DNA of 64,000 bases. Origin: Pomphorhynchus laevis. Lineage: Eukaryota > Acanthocephala > Palaeacanthocephala > Echinorhynchida > Pomphorhynchidae. The notes below the pieces were generated by a model, which did no database searches, was not told where the DNA came from, and was given only the letters and a program-made list of their open reading frames with translations. Position 1 is the stretch's first letter, and each line of letters opens with the position of its first letter. The stretch spans positions 62,001-126,000 of the forward strand of contig WNNJ02000772.1 in assembly GCA_012934845.2 (NCBI GenBank), given 5' to 3'. Position numbers and translations under genes: made by a program. Shown piece by piece: positions 1-12,800 of this stretch.

Positions 1-806
1 TTCCACAAAACCTAAATTGGTTTGACGATCAATTATTTTACTTAATCGCTTATTTTACTTTTGTAAAAAAGGGATTAATTTTCAGTAATAAAACTTTTAT
101 AATTTATTAAATTATTAATTTTTATAATTTTAAATTTCATTAATTAAACAAAGTTTCCTTAGCTTGGGTCTAACAGTGATATCGATGGGAAATCGTGATA
201 GTAAATCATAAAAAGACTGTTTCTAATTATAACTAACTTTTTTAATTTTAATCTTTAATTCATTAATTAAGATCTAATTAATATAACGATTAATATTTAT
301 CAAAGTCGTTTATACTGTAGGTCTTTCTTGCATTTTTATATCTAAAATAATGATTGGGTGTAGTTAAAATACAAAATCATAAAATTGTAAGATACCACAG
401 ACAAAGTACATAATGATTTATACATAATAAACACAAAATGTAGTTAAGCATATCTTTTGAAATTTAAACCAAACATGCCAATGCGAATCTGGTGTCTTAT
501 TTTAAATCAATTAAGCTTGTATTATTGACACAATATTGATTAGTCTTGAAATTTTCAACATAAAACCGATTGGTAAAATATATTTAAAACACTTGATTGT
601 TGATGTTGAACTATAAAATTAGTATTTTGATTATTATTTACCCGATATTTAATTACTTTATATAATATCAAGTAATAACTTCATACTTAATCGTAATATC
701 CGTTATTAATGACGGTAACATGATTGACACAATATAAACAAGATAAATATTTTAAAGAAAAATTTATCTTTTTTAATATTATTTAAAATCAGCAAATATA
801 ACTTAC
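1..806. other. AT-rich intron of the LRR gene
   Basis: Downstream of the exon 33 donor. No further LRR exon, repeat or element was recognised. Confidence 0.6.
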
Positions 807-878
807 AATTCTTCCAGTAATGTCATTATTTGTGGAAAATTCTCATCGATATTAGCAATCATATTTGAAGAAACATTT
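807..878 (-). CDS. LRR gene exon 33 (last in the window)
   Basis: 72 nt. Begins NVSSNMIANIDENFP and ends LLEEL. It ends in a good GTAAGT donor, so at least one more exon lies left of the window. Confidence 0.95.
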
Positions 879-3800
879 CTAAATGAAGAAAACTTAAATA
901 TTTATTGACCCCATATGTGCTCTTAAAGTGTAACACAAATCTTCCTAAAACGTTAATCTATAGACAGATGCTAAACTTTTACAAAAATTTAATTATATGC
1001 AATGTAAACTTGAATTATTCATTAATGGAATAGTGTAAAATCAAAAACATCTTATAAACTGAATTGATAATTTAATTATTTATTATGCAGTTCTTTAAAT
1101 AACAAAACTATTTAAAAACTTATTTCTGTAAACTTGTAAAATACAAATTTGTTGATCAATAATATATCATTTATTTAATAAAATTATATTTAAGGCTTAT
1201 CGTTGTGTTCGCTAATCTAATATTCAAAATGCAGTGCATTTTGACTGTAAACAATGTAGAATTTGTTATAGCGTTTAGAAATATTATTAAATATATACAG
1301 AATATTTAGTCAATACAAATGTAAAGATAACATCATTTGTAAAAATGTATAGGTCAAAATACAATTATGTTAAAAACCAGCATACTTGAATTATGCCATT
1401 CTAAAAAGCAATATAATGATAAACTGTATTTACGAAATCAATTGAAAATTTTATGTTGTCAATCAAATTAATATACGTACAGTATTTTTGTGTGACTTAT
1501 ATCTTCGCAATCGGAGCCCAAAAGATCTTCCAGTAAATTGTGGGATATATCCCTACGCTCGTAAGTAAGTGTAAATATCAAACCACCAAAAAAACACTTA
1601 CAGAACTCTTGTAGTGTAAAACATCCTGACTGAATTTGCTTTTTGTATGTGATTTCCTGATAGATATCTATTTAAGTAAAATATTGAGTGCCAGAAGTGA
1701 ACCGTTATATAATATTTTACGGTTCTAACAAAGTACTAAATATATCCTATTCGAAAAATATGCTCTTAATTAAAATGAAATTTTATTAATAATTAATTAA
1801 ATTAATAATTAATCAATAATTAATTTGATTTATTTTGTTTCTTGAACTTCGTTAGGTTCGAGAAATAAAATAGGTATTTTAATGCCAGGTATCAAAAAAT
1901 TATTATTTATTGGCAAATTGATATTCTATAAAACTAAAAGAAAAAGGCAGTTATAATTTGGCAACTATTACTCCCATTGAGACATATAGTAAACCGTTCT
2001 ATCAATTATTAAAATAAAATTTAATTAATAATACTTCATTCAAGAAATTAAAAAAGTATTTTAAAGACAGTTTTAGAACTAAAGGAAGATATTATCATCT
2101 TGAAATATGTCATTGACGTTGTTACCGAACTCCGCAATGTCAAATTTACAGGGTTAGTGATATTCACAATAACTTAATACGGACTTCTTGTAGTGATTAT
2201 AGACAAAAGGGCCTGACGAGTACGATGTGCAAAGTTCATGAAAGATTAGTCGCTGTAGAATTTAGGGTCACTTAAACACTCATGAAGTCATATCGTCTTG
2301 TCAGCACGGATTTTTACTATAAATCATGTCTGTCAAATTTACTAACTGCTCGCGAAATGTGGACTGAGGCACGCAGATATTATATCAAGATATCTTATTA
2401 ATTTTTAAGGGATATTTAAATAATTAAAATAAAGAGTTGTAACAAGATAATTATGTACACGATAATCAATAACTAGCAAAGGATGCCTTAGTGCAATTTT
2501 GCATAACGGACATTGCCATTTTCAAACATGGTGTTGGTCATTGCAAAATTACTTAATAGCTACAAGAAAGAGGATGCTCAATGAATTATTTGTGTTGGAT
2601 CACTAGCATTAGGCTAGGGAATCATTAACGAACCTAGTGCGGTGAACAATTTTCACAGTTTGATGATAACTCATGCTCGAACATGCTAAATTGCCAAATA
2701 AGCAAAATCGCGACAGTTCGACATCAATTAATTCATTAGGAAGTTTGTTCGTTCCTGCAATTCTCTCTAGATCATCTGCGTTGCATTAAATGCAACATGT
2801 TAGATAAAGGCATGTCCTACAGCTACATAAGGTTCATCCACAACGACTGTTTTTCAAACTTGTTGGATACATATTATCAAATTAGATGAATAAATATATA
2901 ACTAGTTCGAGGCGTTAAAAAATCGATAGGAATAATAAAAGACGAATTTAACTCCGTATTCTCTTGATAGTATTCGGTTAAATAGAAACAAAATCAAGTA
3001 ACGTTTTAACCAAATAAAGCGTTCATTTTAATTATTCTACAGTTGCACATTTTAGATATTTTAATGTTTTACAAATTTTAATGTTTTATTTTTATCAAGA
3101 CCATGGAATAGCTAATTTGAACAAGTTGACGGAATATCTTTTTACAAATACACACAGAAAATGTGTTAATGCAAAGTATTGGTTGACTAAATACAAGCAC
3201 ACAATATGCTAACTTTGTAAATTTTAGATACGCTGTTAAATAATGATTACTAACATTTCGTATTCAGAATTGTACTTGCATGTAAACCGAACATATTCCC
3301 ATAATGAATTGCGATTCAGATATCTAAATGGAAATATAAAGAAATCCACGCGATCATTTAATATATTATTATGTTTTAATAAATTTTCCATTATTTAAAT
3401 GTTTACTTTATTAAAATTATTTTACTTTTGTTTGAATTATTTTAACTGTAAAATGATAAAACGCTATACTACGAAAATTGACCTCATCAATTTGCTCACT
3501 AATTTTCAATTTATATTGTTTAACAAATATGTAGCCTTATCCCTTTACATAGATGCAAAAATTATAGATACAAATTTTGTATTTGTGAATATTCGAATAC
3601 TATAGCCATCTGATATATTTTAGTTCACGTTTGCATAGTTTTTATAAAAGTATTTGTTGTGTTCTAATCAATTTTAGTACTTCATTTAAAACGTTCAATT
3701 AAACATGTAAACTATAGAGTTTAAAATATTTAACTAAGCTTTTTCTATAGTACGCCAAACATATAAATGTTTTAATCGTTAAATGAAAATTCGAGAATAT

Positions 3801-6800
3801 TATGATTTCGCAAATAATTGCATTATTTAATTTAATTACACATTATTTTGTCTTTGTAAATTCAATGGAAACATATGTTTTACTTCTTTTTATAATTGAC
3901 TGTTCATTAACAATTAAGTGTAAACAAATAAATATTTATTAATTAAAATACGTGCAATATAAGCAAATCAAATAAGAAATATTCTTGCCCATATTATTAA
4001 ATCCTTATTGAATAATGTATTAACGAAATAAACTTTAACTTCACTTATTCTGTAGCTACAATACTTTTTAAGTTATAAAATTTTTTAATTTGTACTATAC
4101 AGAAATTTTAAAATGTAAATTTCTCAATATTTTCAAGAATTCAGATTAGGGCAAGATTTTTGATAACTCAGAATTTTTATGAACTGATTATTAAATTATA
4201 CCACATGCTAGAATGAATACTAAGTTCATTAAGATCAATAACCGATGCTTGACATGATTGCAGTAGCAGCTATTGAAATAAGTATAGGAATTACGCCTAT
4301 GATACTTTCGATGCGCTCCTATATTGTACAGGGCGTGTATAAATGAAGAGGAATATTAAAATTAGAAATTATTCTTCAAAACCTTTTGACCATTGCAATA
4401 ATAATTTTCAAGTTTTATGTTTTGGCAAACGTAACGCTTGAAAAGAGCTCATCATTTTTTCCTTAGCAGTCGATTTTAAATAAATTTAATATTATTTAAA
4501 TATAATTAAATAAACCTCACATCTTGCAAAGGTTAGCCACATTTTCAAGAAGACTATAACTTGATAGGTTAGTATCGCTGAGATCACTAAATTTGTAATA
4601 GGAAAACTCAAAAAATGTATTGCCATTTACACGTTTTAATAAAATGCACAATGCCATCTAAAGTAACTTTCTAGATTTTATATTTGTAATTTAGAATATC
4701 ACGTAATATTGATAGTAAAACCATGTTGACATCGTTATATGTATTGATTACTGGTGCATAATATTTAGACAACACATGGACTGTATTTGATAAAAGCAGT
4801 AAAATGTCATTTTCCATTCGATTGCAATATTAAAATTGTTTTAAATATTCCAAAATAAATTATAAAATAATTTAAATATATTTCGAAGTGGATCAGAAGT
4901 ATTATTTCTACTAACATAAAAACAATATGAAAAGTCGATTATCACAAATCAATGTTAAAATTCAGGTAATTTACATACTTGAACTTATCCCTGTTTGAAT
5001 AAATTAGTTTATTAATTGCAATATAATCATTTTTATTATTTACAACGCCAATCTTTATCCACATAATTTCACGCAGAATAATAAAAACATATTGTATTAT
5101 TATGAGCAATGTAAAGTAATAAATTAGTTTCAAACACATCATATTATGCGGAAATTTTATATAAATTTACAGCTGTTTATTATTTGAGAATAATTATATG
5201 TTATATTTTGAACATTTCAAGATATGCGTATTTTAAATTAAAAATACAATATGGAAATAACACAGTTTTATTCGACATAATACATTTATAATAAGGTTCA
5301 ATTATAATTAGATTCTTCTTAAATAATAGTTATTCATTATAATTATTTATAATTTAATATTATATTTTTAATATTAAATATTAATGTTTATCTAATATTT
5401 ATATAAAATATTATAATAAAGTAAACATTTGAATAATATTAATATTTATAAACAAATGTGTAAGCAATCTAAATCATTGAATATTTAAATTATATTACTA
5501 AAGCATTATTAATTAAATGTTTATTTCCTGAAATATTCAATATTGTCATCAATTATTGTACTAACAAAACACAAATCTAGAAAAAAGAACACTTTATTCT
5601 GTGAAAGAAACAATTTTATTAAATTAGAAAATTTTTCCGTTCCATAAGGTTTAAAATTATATTTTCATTTATACATAAGCAAAGAAACAACTTCATCAAC
5701 TACATTTTAGCAGATTGCGGTCTCTAAAATACGATTTTGAAATTTTGACCGTTAATTTAATCGTTTATTGAATCATTAAAGTATTTTAAGTGATTGGAAT
5801 GACCAAACGACGAATCTACAGAGATATGTCAATATTATTAAAATATCATTAAAATTTAATCATTAAAATATTATTTAATGATGGAATTCTAATCTCCGTT
5901 GGAAATTTCAGATATTTCTGTTACTACCAGTTTCCACAATTTAGCATTCATAAATGACACCCGACGGTTGTTTTTATCAAATGCACGTATAATTAAAATT
6001 AAATGTAAAATGATTACAATAAAATGATGCAAATGCGTTTAAATCATACATGAATAAAAATTTATTCCATTAACGACTTAAAAGCTCACTAAAAGCACAC
6101 AAAAGCTTGAAAAAGTTTTGTTTGGTAGAAAGCTATTTATTTTAAAAGCCAACAAAAACTTTAAAAAGCTTTTGTTTGGTCGAAAGCTATTTATTTTTGA
6201 GAATTTTAAGCACATTTACAATTTATAGCTTTTAAAAAGCTTTTTTAAGGTTGTTTTTATTTTCTAGGTTTTGATGTTTTAATTTTTTGATTATTTTAAT
6301 TTGTTGAATATGTATTTTTGTAACAAATGACGACTTTGATTATTTTGTTAATATAAAACCACTTGAATCAATATAATATAGTCATTTGATTAACAGATAA
6401 ATCAATCAATAAACTCAATTCAATAAATTTAACAATTATTTTTATAGTAACTTGGCTATCGACAAGAAACAAGTAGTCTCAAAACACTTCAACGACTTTT
6501 CTATTAGTTTCTAGGTTTTTGTTTTTTAATTTGTTGATTATCAATAATTAAATACATTATAAACATTTGAATATCTCAATATTTAGAAGCAATTGAGTAA
6601 GCAATTTTAAATGTATATCAATATTAGATATATTATACTTATCATACATATATACATTACATTATATCCGATAATTTAATAAATATCCTATAATTTTTAA
6701 ATATCTCAACGAAAAACTATTAGTATAAATTTGACAAGACGGTACTTTTTGTTATCAAACATTAAAGTAATACCCTTTAGTTACAGGCTGAATCAACATA

Positions 6801-9800
6801 AACCATTATTTCTTACAATAAAAATTCGACTCAAGAGCTCAGTCCTTAAAACTCTAAAAGATAGTGCTTTGCAAAGTTAACTTTTGTAAAATTGAACTTT
6901 TATCCTCCATATTTTAATTTAAACCTCTAAAACAGTTTAATAAGTTTAAACAAGAGTTAAATGCATTTGATAATAAAAGTTTAATAAGAGTAATAAACCT
7001 TTTAATTTTCAAGGTATTAAGAGTAATTGTCAATTGAGTACACACGAAAACGTTTGCTTTTTAATGACCTTTTGATACCAGAAAAAAATATAATTCGTTT
7101 TGTGGTGACTATTATAATTAGAAAATTAGCTTCAATAATAATAAATTTTACAAAGAAACAATGTTTTTTGAACAAAATATAATACTTCAAACTTAAAGTT
7201 TATTTTATAGAAAGTAATAAATACAGAAAGTTTAATTAACCTATTTATCAAAATGTAAGGAAGTTAAACTTTTCTATGTGATTATAGATAATTTAAATTA
7301 TTTTTATATTACCTGATGTTATAACAACTTACATTTCGGTTAGGCCTGTAAGACTGTCAAATGTGGTACCCTCGAAAGTAAAATGTTGATTATTCGCGAG
7401 ATTTCTGTTTGACATACCGAACTAATTAAATTTTTTGAACTAAAGACAGCACTTACAATGCAGACAATTGGCGTCCATTCCCATACAATAACGCTTCATC
7501 GAAATATACGTAACGAATTTGATTATATGAACAATTACTGTACAAACGATATTGTTGCCGGCGAAATTTGAAGAGTTTATATGAATTACTTACAGAATAC
7601 GAAGCGATGGAGTTAACACCCATTCTATTGCAAGCCGAGTTAGTTTATTATTCGAAAGGTCCCTGTTGAAAATCGTGATCAGTGTAACATCATTTTGAAG
7701 AAACATTACATAATATTTGTATAATATTTAATAAAAATATCTTTAATAATGATTTTTTAAGCTCTTATTGAAGTAGCTTACATCGATAGTTTTTAATATT
7801 TAATTTAGTATACTTACAGAACTTCTAATATTGATTTAGACAATATTATCGACGTATTTTCGTTCACATAATTAAGATATTCAATTTCATTGAAGGACAG
7901 GTTCCTACACAATTATATATTTGCATTGTAAACATTTGCTGTATAACTTACAAAATTTGCAGTTTTGTATTTAAAAGAATGTCGTACAGTTTGGTAAACT
8001 CCTTAATTCTATTAAAAGACATGTCCCTAAAACATTTTATTTCAAGAAATAAAAAATAAATTATTCAAAATTTTTGCTTTCTGTGGACATACAGCTTTGA
8101 TAAACTTTTACAGCACGGCATTCTTTCAATTGCGATATCAATTCCAGAAGCATTAATCAATGATCTAAAAACAAGCATTATCATTTGATATAAAACTGTT
8201 TCTAAAAATGTTCATACAATTCCCTGAGTTTAAACATTTGACAAATATCTGGTTTCATTATATTCAGGTTTGAATTATAAATATTCCTAAATTTAAAATG
8301 TAATTAGATGCTGTTATTGTTTAAAAATATTATTGTATACATGTTAATTATTATATATTAAACAATATTTCAAATAACGTTTACTATAGTAAAAAGCCCA
8401 AAAATGCGTTCTTCGGAATTCCACATATGAGTTTATTATACACTATGAAGTATATCTTAATTTTTATTTAAAGGTTATGAAAAATTATTTTTATACTTAA
8501 TATTTGAGAATTATCGATGGATAATGTTGATTGTTAGTATAATTGAAATATTGAACCAATACTTATAAAATAATACCCTTTAATATAATCATTAAAGTTA
8601 TTAAATCATTTGTGTTGAAATTTAGACTCTTATTTAAAAATACGAATGTTGATTATTTTAATTTATCCTTTAATAATATCCTTTATTTATCCTTTTTTAC
8701 TCTTATTTGTTTACAATTAAACAATACAATTGAAATTGCCATTACAATAAAATAATATCCTATAATAATATCATAAATTATAATATATTATAATTTATAA
8801 AAAATTATATTATATTATAAATTATAATAAATTTAAATTATATCAAAATTTGATCTTATTTTATAAGATTATCCTTTATTATTAATATCATATTTATCCT
8901 TTAATAATGTCCTTTATTCGACATATCTTATCTTAAGATCAAATCGATGATCGATTCGTTTCTGATTATCTATGAAGACAAAATATAATAAGATAATTAT
9001 CCTTATTTCAATGTTTTTAATAATAACTTAAATATATATATAATTTATATTTTTAAATAGAAGAGAAGTAATATATTTGTTTAAATAACCCTGATATTAA
9101 TCATAAATCATTAATCAATAGATAATGTTTTATCAAAAACGACTAAGAAATAATAAAAGTGCCAAGTAGTAGAAAATATCGCAAAGTACTATTTGCTATA
9201 TGCATAGTAAGAAAAATTTTAAATTATGATGAAAATCTCAATTTAAAATGGTCTATTAAAGTTGCACCACAGAAGGTCATAGTTTACTTTATTCTTTTCA
9301 AATAGCTTGTTCCTTATCCGACTCTTCTCATACGATATTTTTGGTTACATATAATGAGGATTGAAAAATTACTGGGTAAATACTGCAAATTTACAGAAAC
9401 AGATTTTTAATTTGTGTACATCCTACGAGCTGGGATAATTCCATTTACAGATATAAATGAAATAAGGCGGTCATTGCTCACCTTAACCCTTACAAGGCTA
9501 TCTGTGGTCTCAGATATCAGTCGTTTCATTTATCGATTAAAAGACCAGCTTCCCCCTTTAATCTTATTATCAACTCATCAAAATTGCAGGTGATTGTCAT
9601 TCATGACGCCCATGCAAGAAAAAGCAACTTAAGATACCGGCACTCTCTGCACTCTCCTCAATTTTGAGGCATTTACCACTCCCTACCTTCACAAGTCGAG
9701 TAAAATACCTGGGGGTCACCGTTACGGTGATTGGTCAGTGAAAACTTACCTGGATAGACACAAAAGAATCCTGAAGATAACTAGATGGGCTCTGAAACGG

Positions 9801-12800
9801 GCCCAGCATCTGTCATTGAATGGTAAAACCCAAGTACACCTTTGGGCTACTTGGACTATCTTAGGATTATTCTTCTACTCTAGAGCACGTCCCCAGAGAC
9901 GTGCTGTAGAGTAACCCAGAAACCTTGAGACTCAGGTTTCTCAAGCTCATCATCTCGCGATTACCGACCATAGTCCTTCTCAAATGAACAATTAGGGTAG
10001 TCAAAGACTCCGAATGGTTCAGTCGGAAGGTGAGGCGCTGATGCGGTCGGGGGGTCAGATCCCACTGGATATGAGTCATTGAATTGTATTGCTAGAGACT
10101 ACTGCGGTTCCAAGAAATAATAAAAAGAAATCAAAAAGTTACGTTGTCATTAATTACCCTTACATATTGGTTGTTATTTATTTAAGAAAATTTTTACTTA
10201 TTTATTAAGATTTGAAAAAAATAATATTAAGAAATATTCAAATATTAAGAAAAATATATTGCTAAGCACGATGACGAGCCAAAAAATATCTTTAGTAAAC
10301 AAATTATGTTTTCATGATTATTGAGACACTGCGATTTTTATAAAAGCAGAATTTGATTCTTAATGGTGCATAGATGATTCCAGGCTGAATGTGAGCTAAT
10401 AAATTGAAAGATTACTTATTCAGTATTCAAAATAATGGCAATTTATATAAATAATTTTCGTAGTGGTATCAGAACATTAAACACTATAGTATTTTAAATA
10501 CAAAGAATTCTGAAAAGTCAAATAATTATGGACTTAAATGATGCTTTAATCCAGATTAATGCTTGAATATTATTCAAAAGTTAATAAAGTCTAAAATACC
10601 ATTATTCCAGTGTGAATGTGAACTAATAACTAAAAAGATTACTTATTCAGAATCTAATTCGTCCAAAATAAAAATTTTAAATTTTCATTGGTAGAAATTG
10701 AAACATTGGTTGAATTTTTTCCGATTGTGGCACGATATCATCCTCACATGTATTGATCTTATTTTTGATACAGCAGGACGCTTCTAATTAGTCTGGGTGG
10801 GTCTCATCAGCTGCTGACCCAGACCTACATTTCATGTTTCGACCCTTATTATCTGTTTTCTCCGTATACTAATGCTGATCGGATTTGAACTAAGGACGTC
10901 TGTATCGTGATTCAACGCAACATCCACTAAGCTGGCTGCTCCAGTAGTGTAGATATACATTTCTGTATATTTTATTTGGTAGTGGATCGTATTCTTACGA
11001 TCTATTAGAAACCTACCCGATGTGTGTGTCCGGCTAGTCGGACAAAGTCAAATAATTATAGACTTAAGTAATGCTTTAATCAAAATTAATGTTTGCATAT
11101 TATTTAAAAGTTTATAAAGTCAAACATACCGCTTAAAAATTGTTACGTTGCCTAATGTAATACTTCAATTGTAATACGTAAGCCACTGTATTGTGGCTTA
11201 CGAAAGTCAAGTCCCCCGAAAAAGAGGAACTTGATTTTAATTAAAGTAACAAGACCTATACAAAGGGATCAACTATACAATAAATTTCTGAGAAAATTCT
11301 CGCTTCTATATAAGAACAGGATTTTATTTAATTCTGTACAGATACACCCCTCCGAGGTGAAAATTTTTTTTGTAACATCTGATCTCGCAATGAAATACGC
11401 GGAATATGTTTCCGAGAATCTTACAGAATTCGGTGAACTTACCATAAAGCCTATTCTGGTTTCGATCAAAGTTACCAATCTACCATGTTCAATGGATGAA
11501 GATGACAAGCAATCGTTTATGGCAACCTTCAAAGTTTCCAGTCTGAGACCAATCGTGGGTAGGGACGGAAACCCTATCCCGGGAGGGCTTTTGTAGTGCG
11601 CCAGTGAAGTTAGCTGAAACTCTATCAAAATCATCATCCAACCCGTTTATAGGGTTAGCATTCGGTTCTCAATAACCGAAATAGACGAATTAACCTACCC
11701 CCACTGCAGCCGATGTCACAAATGGTCAATGCCTCAGATACCACTGGATCTGAGGCATTGAATTGTATTGCTAAAGACTACTGCGGTTCAAAGAAATAAT
11801 AAAAAGAAATCAAAAAATTACGTTGTCATTAATTAGCCTTACATGTTGGTTGTTGTTTATTTAAGAAAATCTTTACTTATTTATTAAGATTTGAAATATA
11901 TATTAAGAAAACTATATTGCAAAACACGATGACGATCCAGAAAATATCATCAGTAAACATATTATGTTTTCATGATTACTGAGACACTGCAATTTTTATA
12001 AAAGGCAGAATTTGATTCTTAATGGTGCATAGATAATTCCAGTGTGAATGTGAGCTAATAAATCAAAAGAGTATTTATTCAGAATCTAATTCGTCCAAAA
12101 TAAAAATTTTAAATTTTCATTGTTAGAAATTGAAACATTGGTCGAATTGTTGATCAGTCATTACATTTCATCACAAAGTTGGCAATTTATATCAAAAATA
12201 ATTTTCGCAGTGGTTTCAGAACATTAAAACTACCATTTTTAATACAAAGAATTTTGAATAATTCTAAAATGTCAAATAATTATAGACTTAGGTAATGCTT
12301 TAATCCAAATTAATGTTTGCATATTATTCAAAAGTTTATAAAGTCAAAAATATTGCTTTATATTATTATAAACTTACAAACTTTTCAAATTGTAATGAAC
12401 CATTCGTGGAATAAACGAATAATCAGAACCGGTTTGATCTATCACTTCCCTAAGTGTAAAAATATACAAAGGATGAACCCAAATTCAAATTGATTTTAGG
12501 AGTAATTGATTTTAGATAGGGTACAATACCATTATTACATTTAAAATGTTTCGAAAAATGATGCCACAGTTTGCATAAAATTATTTGTATTTGATATGTC
12601 AATAAGTAATGGGCAAAAATTGTAAAATATGCTTTAAATAATTGAATTGATATACAAAAATTGTTTAATAATTGTTTAATAATTGCAATTGCTATACATT
12701 TCATTGTTAATTAAACGTTATATTTATCTAACGGAATATCTAACAGAATATAATCTAACAGAATATTAATTATTTTTAATATTTTTAAAAATGTCTGAAA

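Larger units (their letters stand above)
9588..11725 (+). repeat. 2.1-kb near-identical duplication, left copy
   Basis: Matches 61218-63354 base for base, apart from one deleted T (near 10728) and two substitutions near 11455-11460 seen by eye. It spans the end of one LINE, an AT-rich spacer, a SINE and the 5' part of ORF1 of another LINE unit. The match ends inside the CCHC region. Confidence 0.93.

Noticed and set aside
2715-2762. Possible extra LRR exon (IAGTNKLPNELIDVEL, minus strand, phase 2 both ends)
   Set aside because: The only phase-keeping donor is GTCGCG, which is very poor, and the acceptor has no pyrimidine tract. It may be a relic.
4942-5142. 66-codon minus-strand ORF with LRR-like words (VVNNKNDYIAINKL)
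   Set aside because: No acceptor gives phase 2, and the rest is AT-driven hydrophobic sequence.
9867-10079. 70-codon minus-strand ORF, repeated identically at 61497-61709
   Set aside because: Antisense shadow of the LINE ORF2 end; its repetition only reflects the duplication.
11269-11637. 122-codon minus-strand ORF, repeated at 62898-63266
   Set aside because: Antisense to LINE ORF1, which has the recognisable family motifs.
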